Source: JAZKFT01 sp963845495
GTDB taxonomy: Bacteria > Bacteroidota > Bacteroidia > Chitinophagales > Chitinophagaceae
Length of the DNA stretch: 16,674 nt
Direction: 5' to 3'
Assembly (NCBI GenBank): GCA_963845495.1
Contig: CAWJTH010000050.1
Coordinates: forward strand, 1 to 16,674
This document shows, in pieces, positions 8,674 to 15,515 of this stretch (position 1 is its first letter; every line of letters begins with the position of its first letter). The notes under the pieces were generated by a model. The model searched no databases, was not told where the DNA came from, and saw nothing but the letters and a program-made list of their open reading frames with translations. The position numbers and the translations under genes were made by a program.

Positions 8674-10503
8674 ATGAGCAACGAAGTATCAATATCACAT
8701 GCAGGCACGGCAACCGTGCATGGTACGCATCATGATGGTGGTCATCATGAGCATCATCAATCGTTCGTATCGAAGTATATCTTCAGTATGGACCATAAAA
8801 CGATTGCAAAGCAATTTTTAATAACTGGTATCATTTGGGCAATGATCGGGGGGCTGTTCTCCGTATTGTTTCGTTTGCAATTAGGCTATCCTGAAGCAAC
8901 TTTTCCTTGGTTGGAAAATTTATTTGGCCATTGGGCGGAAGGCGGTAGGATTAAACCAGAATTTTATTACATGCTTACTACCATGCATGGAACTATTTTG
9001 GTTTTCTTTGTATTGACAGCTGGTTTAAGTGGTACATTTTCAAATTTTTTAATACCATTACAGGTTGGGGCTAGAGACATGGCCTCTCCTATGTTGAATA
9101 TGTTGAGCTATTGGTTTTTCTTTACGGCTGGTATAGTTATGCTTTCTTCTTTATTCATTTCAACTGGCGCATTTAGTGGTGGTTGGACTGCTTACCCGCC
9201 ATTGAGTGCTTTACATGAAGCATCGCCAGGTTCTCAATTGGGTGCCGATTTGTGGATTACCAGTATGGCATTATTTGTTGTTTCTTCATTATTAGGTGGA
9301 TTAAATTATATAGCAACGGTACTGAACCTTCGTACAAAAGGTATGAGCATGACCCGTTTGCCTTTAACTATTTGGGCATTCTTCTTCACTGCTGTTTTGG
9401 GTGTGTTAAGTTTCCCAGTGTTATTGAGCGGTTTCATTTTGTTGTTGTTCGATCGTAACTTAGGAACAAGCTTCTATTTGAGCGACATATTTGTTGCATC
9501 TACTTCGCAAGCATTACCAAACGAAGGTGGTAGCCCAATTTTGTATCAGCATTTATTCTGGTTCTTGGGCCACCCTGAAGTATACATTATTCTTTTGCCG
9601 GCAATGGGCATGGCATCAGAAATTATATCTACCAATAGCCGTAAACCCATATTTGGTTACATGGCCATGATTGGTTCCATCTTTGCCATTACCATTCTTG
9701 CTTTCTTGGTTTGGGCGCACCACATGTTTGTAACGGGATTAAATCCGTTCTTAGGTGGCATATTTGTACTATTGACTTTACTTATTGCTGTACCGTCTGC
9801 GATTAAAGTATTTAACTGGCTTACAACTATTTGGCGAGGTAATCTCCGCTTTACACCAGCCATGATGTTTGCATTAGGTTTTGTGAGTTTGTTTATCAGT
9901 GGAGGTTTAACGGGTATTTTCCTTGGTAATTCTGCGTTGGATATCAACTTACATGATACATATTTCGTAATTGCCCACTTTCACATTGTAATGGGTGTTG
10001 CATCATTCTTTGGAATGTTTGCCGGGGTTTATCACTGGTTTCCTAAAATGTTTGGGCGCTACTTGAATAGTACTTTGGGTTTTATCCACTTTTGGGGAAC
10101 AATGGTTGGTGCTTATCTTATTTTTTGGCCAATGCACTACGAAGGTTTAGCCGGTATGCCTAGGCGTTTATATGATTTAAGTTCTTACAAATCTTTCACC
10201 CAATTCCAAGATCTAAATACATTTATCTCAATAGTTGTATTTGTTGTGTTTGTGTTGCAATTGATGTTTGTCTTCAATTTCTTCTATTCTATTTTCAAAG
10301 GAAGATTGGTTCAACAACAAAATCCTTGGAATTCAAATACTTTGGAATGGACTACACCCATTCGCCCTGGACATGGCAACTGGCCTGGCGATATTCCTGA
10401 GGTGTACAGGTGGCCTTATGATTATGGTAAATACTCTAAGGATGGAAGTGACCACATAGCGCAAACAACGCCAATCGGTCCAGACGAATCTGATGGACAT
10501 TAA
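8674..10503 (+). CDS. coxA: Cytochrome c oxidase subunit I (haem a/a3-CuB), CoxA
   Basis: Catalytic subunit of the aa3 oxidase; reduces O2 to water and pumps protons. ATG 8674 is preferred over the in-frame TTG at 8665 and gives 609 residues. About twelve membrane segments are present. Ligands: His105 (MHGT) and His437 for haem a, His435 for haem a3 in AHFHIVMG, and CuB ligands His300 (GHPEVY), His349 and His350 (WAHHMFVTG). Tyr304 is the cross-linked tyrosine. Proton-path residues of an A1-type oxidase are seen: Asp134 in GARDMASP, Glu302 in GHPEVY, and Lys378 in VPSAIKVFNW. GMPRRLYD is at 494-501. The N-terminus has eight histidines between residues 9 and 28. It ends the act-cox transcription unit, with a hairpin 10 bp after the stop. 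Confidence 0.97.
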   Translation: MSNEVSISHAGTATVHGTHHDGGHHEHHQSFVSKYIFSMDHKTIAKQFLITGIIWAMIGGLFSVLFRLQLGYPEATFPWLENLFGHWAEGGRIKPEFYYMLTTMHGTILVFFVLTAGLSGTFSNFLIPLQVGARDMASPMLNMLSYWFFFTAGIVMLSSLFISTGAFSGGWTAYPPLSALHEASPGSQLGADLWITSMALFVVSSLLGGLNYIATVLNLRTKGMSMTRLPLTIWAFFFTAVLGVLSFPVLLSGFILLLFDRNLGTSFYLSDIFVASTSQALPNEGGSPILYQHLFWFLGHPEVYIILLPAMGMASEIISTNSRKPIFGYMAMIGSIFAITILAFLVWAHHMFVTGLNPFLGGIFVLLTLLIAVPSAIKVFNWLTTIWRGNLRFTPAMMFALGFVSLFISGGLTGIFLGNSALDINLHDTYFVIAHFHIVMGVASFFGMFAGVYHWFPKMFGRYLNSTLGFIHFWGTMVGAYLIFWPMHYEGLAGMPRRLYDLSSYKSFTQFQDLNTFISIVVFVVFVLQLMFVFNFFYSIFKGRLVQQQNPWNSNTLEWTTPIRPGHGNWPGDIPEVYRWPYDYGKYSKDGSDHIAQTTPIGPDESDGH

Positions 10504-10512
10504 ATAATTTTG

Positions 10513-10544
10513 CAAACAGCCCGTTACTTTAAATGGGCTGTTTG
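10513..10544 (+). terminator. Terminator-like hairpin after coxA
   Basis: A 10-bp perfect stem, caaacagccc (10513-10522) against gggctgtttg (10535-10544), with a 12-nt loop, starting 10 bp past the coxA stop. The trailing sequence is tcattt, a weak T-run. It probably ends or attenuates the act-cox transcript. Confidence 0.7.
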
Positions 10545-10590
10545 TCATTTACAACATTGCAATAATTTCTTTGAATTTCCTTTTCAACTT

Positions 10591-10628
10591 AAATAAAACT
10601 ACCTTGCTTTTGGCAGGGCTTTTTATTT
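10591..10628. terminator. Second hairpin in the coxA-ctaB gap
   Basis: aaataaaa (10591-10598) pairs with ttttattt (10621-10628), and inside it ccttgc (10602-10607) pairs with gcaggg (10613-10618, one G-U), with small internal bulges and a 5-nt loop. A T-run follows the inner stem and an A-run precedes it, so it could work in either direction. It may be a tandem terminator or a control element for ctaB. Confidence 0.5.
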
Positions 10629-10640
10629 CAGGTATTTTTG
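10609..10640 (+). promoter_or_regulatory. Candidate promoter for ctaB
   Basis: A Bacteroidota-type -7 box TATTTTTG (matches TAnnTTTG) at 10633-10640 with TTTG at 10609-10612 as the -33 element, spacer 20 nt. Predicted transcription start is near 10648, 42 nt before the ctaB ATG. The -33 element falls in the loop of the second hairpin. A short dyad ccgat/atcgg (10651-10664) followed by ttttt lies right at the predicted 5' end. Confidence 0.45.
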
Positions 10641-10689
10641 CGCTTGGCATCCGATACTAATCGGTTTTTGACTGCCGTTTATAATTTTC

Positions 10690-11643
10690 ATGGAGCAATT
10701 ATCAAAAGAAGCAACATCAAATCCATCTCATACAAAACCCTCCAACAAACTGAAGGACTATAAAGAGCTTATAAAATTTACTTTAAGCTTAACCGTTGTA
10801 TTTTCAAGCGTCATCAGCTATTTACTAGTACCTGGAGTTAGTTTTAATCTTAAAATGGTATTGTTGTTAACGTTGGGCGGAATGCTAGTGACGGGAAGTG
10901 CAAACGCGATTAATCAAGTAACCGAAAAAGATACGGATGCCATGATGAGGCGCACTGCAAATAGGCCCGTTGCTGCCGGACGAATTAGTGTAAATGAAGC
11001 TTGGGCTTTTGCTTCGCTAGCAGCCGTAGCGGGAATTTCAATTATGTGGATTTTTTTTAATTGGCAATCGGCGCTTATTTCTGCCATCAGCTTATTTACC
11101 TATGCCTTTATTTATACCCCTTTAAAAAAAGTAAGTGCTATCTCCGTTTTGGTAGGTGCTTTCCCGGGTGCTTTTCCTTGTTTAATTGGTTGGGTAGCGG
11201 GTTTAAATGGCCTTGAATTTAGCTGGACGGGCGGTTTTATTTTATTTGCCATCCAATTTATATGGCAGTTTCCACATTTTTGGGCTATTGCTTGGGTGGC
11301 ACATAAAGATTACGATAGAGCTGGATTTAAATTATTGCCCGGCCAAAATGAACCGACCCAAAAAACAGCTTTGCAAGCCATTGGTTATTCATTGTTGATG
11401 ATTCCAATTTGTGCATTACCGCTTTTTTATGGTGGCCCGGTTTGTAATGGTGTATTGTTTGGAATGAGTGGCTTATATGCCATTATTATTGGTTTTGCCG
11501 CAAATGTTTTTTTAATTATACAGTGTATTAGGCTTTATAAAGACATGGATGTTAAGGCGGCACGACGGGTGATGTTTAGCAGCTATGCTTGGTTGCCTAT
11601 TATTTTATTGGCTTTATTGGCATTTAAAACCCATTGTTCGTAA
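10690..11643 (+). CDS. ctaB: Haem O synthase (protohaem IX farnesyltransferase), CtaB
   Basis: Membrane prenyltransferase that attaches farnesyl to protohaem IX to make haem O, the precursor of haem A for the aa3 oxidase. The UbiA-family first Asp-rich motif is present in NQVTEKDTDAMMRRT (75-89), followed by NRP; the first Asp of the usual NxxxDxxxD pattern is Glu79 here. The second conserved stretch HKDYDRAGFKLLP is at 205-217. About eight or nine membrane segments cover residues 30-312 of 317, the normal size. The ATG at 10690 gives a soluble Ser/Lys-rich N-terminus of about 25 residues. A haem A synthase (ctaA) is not in this window and must be elsewhere. The gene sits between coxA and the subunit III genes, as in related genomes. 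Confidence 0.95.
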   Translation: MEQLSKEATSNPSHTKPSNKLKDYKELIKFTLSLTVVFSSVISYLLVPGVSFNLKMVLLLTLGGMLVTGSANAINQVTEKDTDAMMRRTANRPVAAGRISVNEAWAFASLAAVAGISIMWIFFNWQSALISAISLFTYAFIYTPLKKVSAISVLVGAFPGAFPCLIGWVAGLNGLEFSWTGGFILFAIQFIWQFPHFWAIAWVAHKDYDRAGFKLLPGQNEPTQKTALQAIGYSLLMIPICALPLFYGGPVCNGVLFGMSGLYAIIIGFAANVFLIIQCIRLYKDMDVKAARRVMFSSYAWLPIILLALLAFKTHCS

Positions 11644-11749
11644 AGAAAAAATCCGAAATCCTAAAGTTGTGAACTAAGCAACAGCCTTATTATGATGCAC
11701 TATGTTTAGATAAGTTGCTGCAATTTTTAAATCGGTTTTAGAAATGGAG

Positions 11750-11757
11750 TACGTTTG
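11750..11757 (+). promoter_or_regulatory. Candidate -7 box before first subunit III gene
   Basis: TACGTTTG fits the TAnnTTTG -7 consensus, with a predicted start near 11764. No TTG lies at the proper -33 distance, so support is partial. The upstream part of this 164-bp gap (11644-11749) shows nothing else that I recognise. Confidence 0.3.
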
Positions 11758-11770
11758 TTACTTGTTGAAA

Positions 11771-11794
11771 TTTGGAATTTATTATTTGGAATTT
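11771..11794. repeat. Direct repeat before the first subunit III gene
   Basis: tttggaattt occurs twice, at 11771-11780 and 11785-11794, period 14 bp. It directly abuts the start region of the downstream gene and reads through in frame from a TTG at 11772, which makes the frame look longer than the likely gene. Confidence 0.6.
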
Positions 11795-11807
11795 TATGGA
11801 TATAGTT

Positions 11808-12371
11808 ATGAATCAACCAGTTAAAAGAATACATCCCTATAAATTTTTGCTTTGGGTAGCCATGGGCAGTATTGTTATGATGTTTGCTGGCTTAACGAGT
11901 GCTTACATCGTAAAAAGAAACCAAAGCAACTGGCAAGGTTTTGAATTGCCCAAGATTTTTTGGTTTAGCACAGGCGTTATTGTTTTAAGCAGTATTGTAA
12001 TGGTGTTTTGTGTAAGGGCGTTTAAGGAAAGGCAAATGTCAAAATACCGACGGTTGTTAATTACTGTTGGTGCTATGGGTGTGGCCTTTGTTACGTTGCA
12101 AATAATGGGCTTTCACCAATTAAATGAAAATGGGATTAAGCTGATCCATCGCGGCAGTAACGTAGCGGGCTCTTTTCTTTTTGTGATCGTGGTAGTACAT
12201 ATTGCACATATTATTGGCGGCGTAGTTGCTTTATTAGTAATGTTTATAAAAGCGTTTATTGGTTCAAAAAGGAATTATAGTCCCGTGCCAATTGAAGTGA
12301 TGGCCATTTATTGGCATTTTGTTGATTTTCTCTGGATTTATTTGTTTCTTTTCTTGAATTGGATCCAATAA
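11808..12371 (+). CDS. Short cytochrome c oxidase subunit III-family protein (five helices)
   Basis: Haem-copper oxidase subunit III family protein of 187 residues. Five hydrophobic segments are seen (about 13-35, 50-70, 83-101, 119-150, 162-184), against seven in full-length subunit III. The family signature at the end, YWHFVDFLWIYLF (168-180), and the HxxH stretch VVHIAHIIGG (129-138) are clear. ATG 11808 (MNQPVKRIHPYKF) is preferred; ATG 11796 is possible, and the longer TTG 11772 frame runs through a repeat. The gene lies between ctaB and the longer subunit III gene, and paired short and long subunit III genes are usual in Bacteroidota. It may form part of the oxidase membrane domain; its separate role is not clear from sequence. 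Confidence 0.9.
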   Translation: MNQPVKRIHPYKFLLWVAMGSIVMMFAGLTSAYIVKRNQSNWQGFELPKIFWFSTGVIVLSSIVMVFCVRAFKERQMSKYRRLLITVGAMGVAFVTLQIMGFHQLNENGIKLIHRGSNVAGSFLFVIVVVHIAHIIGGVVALLVMFIKAFIGSKRNYSPVPIEVMAIYWHFVDFLWIYLFLFLNWIQ

Positions 12372-12481
12372 ATTTGTATTGCTATGCCTTAGGAAAAGCT
12401 CGATTTGGCTGTAAACTTTTGATTATCAAAAATTTCCTGCATAATTTTTACTTTTCCATGACTTTTTTGTGGGTGTACGCT

Positions 12482-12489
12482 TATTTTTG
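12482..12489 (+). promoter_or_regulatory. Candidate -7 box before second subunit III gene
   Basis: TATTTTTG followed by C fits the TAnnTTTG -7 consensus, predicting a start near 12497, 19 nt before the ATG. The nearest TTTG (12466-12469) is only 12 nt away, too short for a standard spacer, so this is tentative. The rest of the 144-bp gap is A/T-rich without clear structure. Confidence 0.3.
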
Positions 12490-12515
12490 CAATACTTAAC
12501 AGTTTCCTTATTTAT

Positions 12516-13403
12516 ATGTCAACAGCAGCTATACCGGCAGGAACAAAATGGTGGAGCGGTGGTAAAAGCCCCTTCAACGTAAGCTATGGCAAATTGATGA
12601 TGTGGTATTTTTTGATGAGTGATGCTTTTACTTTTGGGGCATTCCTTATCACTTATGGCACCATCCGTTTCAGCCAAAATTATTGGCCAGATCCTAACCA
12701 TGTGTTTAATGCATTTCCTTTTGCAGGCCATCATGCCAATTTACCGTTGGCGTTTGTGAGTTTGATGACGTTCATCCTCATTTTTAGTTCTGTAACAATG
12801 GTGTTGGCGGTGCATGCAGGCCACCACATGCAGCAAAAAAAGGTAGAAAACTATATGTTGCTGACCATTATCGGTGGTTTGGCTTTCTTGGGTTGCCAAG
12901 CTTGGGAATGGACGCACTTATTGACCGGTGAGCATATTGCTATGTTAAAGGACGGAACTTTAAATGTAGTGCCAACAACAGTTAGTAGCAACCCGTGGGG
13001 CAGAGCGTTAACCGAATCTCAAATTTCTGCTGCGTTGGCACATACGCCACATGCGCAATTGGTTGAATTGGCCAATGTTAGCAGTAAAGGATTTAGCCTT
13101 GCACAACTGGAAGCAATGAACAACGCTGATTTATTTAAAAATATTAATTTAAACGAAAGTGTTGTTGGAGCAATTGGTGAAGTAGGGCCTCCTGCGTTTG
13201 GCGGTGCTTTCTTTGGTATTACTGGTTTCCACGGTTTCCACGTATTTAGTGGCGTTATCATAAATGTAATAATGTACATTAAAACCAAAATGGGTCATTT
13301 CCAAGAACGCGGCCATTACGAAATGATTGAGAAGGCTGGTTTGTATTGGCACTTTGTAGATTTGGTTTGGGTATTTGTTTTCCTTTGTTTTTATCTTATC
13401 TAA
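12516..13403 (+). CDS. coxC: Cytochrome c oxidase subunit III, CoxC/CtaE, with long internal insert
   Basis: Main subunit III of the aa3 oxidase, which stabilises subunit I and its proton uptake; it carries no metal. The 295 residues include hydrophobic segments at about 26-48, 76-100, 113-133, 228-255 and 274-294, fewer than the classical seven. Family signatures are LMSDAFTFGAFLITY (33-47), CQAWEWTHLL (127-136), FFGITGFHGFHVFSG (232-246) and YWHFVDLVWVFVFL (277-290). Between WEWTHLL and the GFHG helix lies a polar stretch of roughly 85 residues (140-226) containing two likely amphipathic helices, far longer than the short loop usual in subunit III. The ATG at 12516 gives MSTAAIPAGTKWW. The subunit IV gene follows after 26 bp. 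Confidence 0.94.
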   Translation: MSTAAIPAGTKWWSGGKSPFNVSYGKLMMWYFLMSDAFTFGAFLITYGTIRFSQNYWPDPNHVFNAFPFAGHHANLPLAFVSLMTFILIFSSVTMVLAVHAGHHMQQKKVENYMLLTIIGGLAFLGCQAWEWTHLLTGEHIAMLKDGTLNVVPTTVSSNPWGRALTESQISAALAHTPHAQLVELANVSSKGFSLAQLEAMNNADLFKNINLNESVVGAIGEVGPPAFGGAFFGITGFHGFHVFSGVIINVIMYIKTKMGHFQERGHYEMIEKAGLYWHFVDLVWVFVFLCFYLI

Positions 13404-13429
13404 CTTGGTTTTCTGAAAATTGAATTATT

Positions 13430-13867
13430 ATGAGCGAACATACTTTATCTTCTTCTGAAATTACTTTTGGTCACGAAGCATCGGATAATACCAAAAAAAT
13501 ATGGCGTGTATTTTGGCTTTTATCGATCATCACCGTTATCGAATTGAGTATCGGTCTTATTATCTATACCATCCACAAAGGCGCTGACCCAAGTGCAACG
13601 TTGGTGCTAATGTTTAAGGGATTGGTTTGCATTCTTTCTTTGGCAAAAGCATTTTATATTGTTAGTTCTTTCATGCACTTGGGCGATGAAATTAGGAATA
13701 TGGTAATGACAATCGTGGTACCATTAATGCTATTTGTTTGGTTTATTATTGCATTTTTAAAGGATGGTAGCAGCTGGAAAGATTTACGCAATACCGAAGC
13801 TGGGAGTAAGGTTTATCAAGAGCAACCAATAACCCCACCAGCAACTGCAAAGCCTGGAGAAAAGTAA
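13430..13867 (+). CDS. Cytochrome c oxidase subunit IV-type small membrane protein
   Basis: Small oxidase subunit of the bacterial subunit IV (CtaF/CoxD-like) family, 145 residues. Three hydrophobic segments lie at about 26-47, 58-80 and 91-110. The words LAKAFYIVSSFMHLGDEIRN (71-90) and the following VPLMLFVWFIIAFLKDGSSW are typical of the Bacteroidota form. The soluble N-terminus (1-24) and the Pro-rich C-terminal tail (133-145) are polar. It carries no cofactor ligands; the family is thought to help assembly or stability of the CuB site. It lies 26 bp after coxC and 20 bp before a strong terminator, so it closes the ctaB-coxC group. Confidence 0.92.
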   Translation: MSEHTLSSSEITFGHEASDNTKKIWRVFWLLSIITVIELSIGLIIYTIHKGADPSATLVLMFKGLVCILSLAKAFYIVSSFMHLGDEIRNMVMTIVVPLMLFVWFIIAFLKDGSSWKDLRNTEAGSKVYQEQPITPPATAKPGEK

Positions 13868-13887
13868 TTTAATTTGAATAATATTAG

Positions 13888-13916
13888 AAGCTGTCAAGAA
13901 ATTGGCAGCTTTTTTT
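13888..13916 (+). terminator. Rho-independent terminator after the subunit IV gene
   Basis: aagctgtc (13888-13895) pairs with ggcagctt (13904-13911) with one G-U, 8-nt loop, followed by an uninterrupted T-run to 13916. It lies 20 bp after the subunit IV stop, as expected for the end of that operon. Confidence 0.87.
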
Positions 13917-13945
13917 ATTAGTTGTAATTGAACGGCAAAAGAAAC

Positions 13946-13972
13946 TGCTTTTATAATTTGATGATAAAAGCA
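13946..13972. promoter_or_regulatory. Perfect dyad upstream of the sco promoter
   Basis: tgcttttat (13946-13954) and ataaaagca (13964-13972) form a 9-bp perfect inverted repeat with a 9-nt centre. It lies between the preceding terminator and the sco -7 box, centred about 70 bp before the predicted transcription start. It could be an operator; no regulator is known for it. Confidence 0.4.
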
Positions 13973-14015
13973 TTATCCCATTCTTGTATTATGAAATATT
14001 CACGCTCATTGAGGT

Positions 14016-14023
14016 TACCTTTG
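14016..14023 (+). promoter_or_regulatory. Candidate -7 box of the sco-DUF420 unit
   Basis: TACCTTTG followed by CAC is a full match to the TAnnTTTG -7 consensus. Predicted start is near 14030, leaving a leader of about 14 nt before the ATG at 14044. No TTG lies at the usual 17-23 nt spacing upstream. Its place directly after a terminator supports it. Confidence 0.5.
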
Positions 14024-14043
14024 CACCTCGTTAAAAAAGATGT

Positions 14044-14856
14044 ATGAATAAAGGTGCTGTGTTAGGGCTGATAATTGCATTGATGATACCGTTGGGCTGT
14101 TATTTTGTAATGAAGCAAGTGGGTGAACATGCGGTGGATATGCCAAGGCACTATTACTTAGATACGGTTATTAATTCAGAAAAGGATGGGAAAATACAAA
14201 CCGATACACAATGGCATCGAATTAAGAATTTTACCTTAACCGACCAATTGGGGCAACCTTTTTCGTTAGATAGTGTAAAAGGCAAAATAATTGTCATCAA
14301 TTCTTTTTTTACCCGTTGCCCTAATATTTGCCCAGCATTAACACGAAGCATTAGGAAGCTGCAAGCCAGCTACGAAAATCCGAAAAATAAAAAATTTGAC
14401 GATACTTCGTATGTGCAGTTTATATCGCTAAGCGTTGATCCGGAAAGGGATTCCGTTAACAGCTTAAAGCAATTTGCCGACCGTTTTAATGTAAATAGCG
14501 ACAATTGGCGTATGTTAACCGGTAATAAAAAGGATATTTATGATATTTTATTGAACGAAATAAAAATACCATCGCAGGATGGTGGTTTGGTAGATAGCAA
14601 TTTTATTCATTCTGAAAGGGTAATACTACTGGATAAAAGCCATGTATTACGTGGTTATTATAATGGGTTGGACAGTGCCTCCATGTACGATTTAGCCCAA
14701 GATATCGGAAAACTGGTATTAGAAAAAGATAGAAATAAACCATCTGTTTTTAAGGAGTATTTGCCCATATTGCCTTTATTGTTTTTGGTACCTGTACTTG
14801 TTTTTATAGTAATGTTGATTTTGGCCAAGCAAAGAAAAAAAATAGAAGGCTTATAA
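14044..14856 (+). CDS. sco: Sco1/SenC-family copper chaperone
   Basis: Membrane-anchored thioredoxin-fold protein that delivers copper to, or reduces the cysteines of, the CuA site of subunit II. The copper ligands are in place: CPNIC (Cys92, Cys96) within NSFFTRCPNICPALTRSI, and His189 in NFIHSERVILLD. The strand word FISLSVDPERDS (126-137) is typical. The N-terminal helix (about 5-23) anchors the protein with the domain in the periplasm. There is a second hydrophobic segment at 240-261 followed by KQRKK, so the protein appears anchored at both ends, unlike the classical single-anchor Sco. The ATG at 14044 fits the 270-residue length. It starts a separate unit and is followed by the DUF420 gene after 43 bp. 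Confidence 0.94.
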   Translation: MNKGAVLGLIIALMIPLGCYFVMKQVGEHAVDMPRHYYLDTVINSEKDGKIQTDTQWHRIKNFTLTDQLGQPFSLDSVKGKIIVINSFFTRCPNICPALTRSIRKLQASYENPKNKKFDDTSYVQFISLSVDPERDSVNSLKQFADRFNVNSDNWRMLTGNKKDIYDILLNEIKIPSQDGGLVDSNFIHSERVILLDKSHVLRGYYNGLDSASMYDLAQDIGKLVLEKDRNKPSVFKEYLPILPLLFLVPVLVFIVMLILAKQRKKIEGL

Positions 14857-14868
14857 AATTGGCTTCAA

Positions 14869-14893
14869 TTTTTAATTTTTTAATTTTTAATTT
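14869..14893. repeat. A/T-only heptamer repeat before the DUF420 gene
   Basis: Three consecutive tttttaa words (14869-14890, the middle one with one extra t) followed by ttt. The array fills most of the gap and ends 6 nt before the ATG at 14900. It is the same word as at 3241-3270. Confidence 0.8.
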
Positions 14894-14899
14894 GAAAAG

Positions 14900-15496
14900 A
14901 TGTTGGAAGCTTCAATGGTAAAGAACGATAAAAAAGCAACGATGCTTATTTTAACCGTTTCTTTTGTTGTATTTGCTGCGGTAGTATTGCTTAGCAAATT
15001 TAAACTACAATTAAATATTGGGTTTGATGTACATTTATTTGCACTATTTAACGCAATTATCAATTCAATTGTGGCCGTTTTATTGATTGTAGCTTTAATG
15101 GCTGTAAAAAATGGCAAATATGAATTCCATAAAAAGCTAATGTTAACGGCTTTGATGTTGTCAATTTTATTTTTGGTGAGTTATATTGCCCATCATCTAT
15201 TAGCTGGCGAAACAAAATTTGGCGATTTAAACCACGACGGTATTGTAAGCGATACCGAAAAAGGCCAAGCTGGCTCGCTTCGCATTTTTTATTATATTAT
15301 TTTGGCAACACATATTCCATTGGCGGCCATAGTGTTACCTTTTATTTTATTTACCGCTTATCGTGCCTTGATTGGAGAATATCAAGCACATAAAAAATTG
15401 GCCCGGATTACTTGGCCAATATGGTTTTACGTAGCCGTAACTGGCCCGTTAGTTTATTGGATGATAAGTCCATATTATTATTATTATACACATTAA
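14900..15496 (+). CDS. DUF420 membrane protein (CtaM/YozB-like) with an EF-hand-like loop
   Basis: DUF420-family membrane protein of 198 residues. Members of this family (CtaM/YozB) are needed for haem-copper oxidase function in Firmicutes, which fits the place after sco; the exact reaction is unknown. Five hydrophobic segments are seen (about 15-32, 45-68, 79-100, 128-151, 166-189). Conserved-looking histidines are His45 (FDVHLF), His77, His98 and His99 (AHHLL). The loop after segment three holds D109-L-N-H-D-G-I-V-S-D-T-E120, which matches the 12-residue EF-hand calcium loop pattern at all key positions. By the positive-inside rule that loop faces the periplasm. ATG 14900 is used; ATG 14915 is possible and closer to the usual start. 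Confidence 0.88.
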   Translation: MLEASMVKNDKKATMLILTVSFVVFAAVVLLSKFKLQLNIGFDVHLFALFNAIINSIVAVLLIVALMAVKNGKYEFHKKLMLTALMLSILFLVSYIAHHLLAGETKFGDLNHDGIVSDTEKGQAGSLRIFYYIILATHIPLAAIVLPFILFTAYRALIGEYQAHKKLARITWPIWFYVAVTGPLVYWMISPYYYYYTH

Positions 15497-15515
15497 AATT
15501 TAATAAATAATGTAA

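Noticed and set aside
11772..11807. TTG-initiated extension of the short subunit III gene.
   Set aside because: The added residues are the translation of a direct repeat, and ATG 11808 matches the expected start of the family better.
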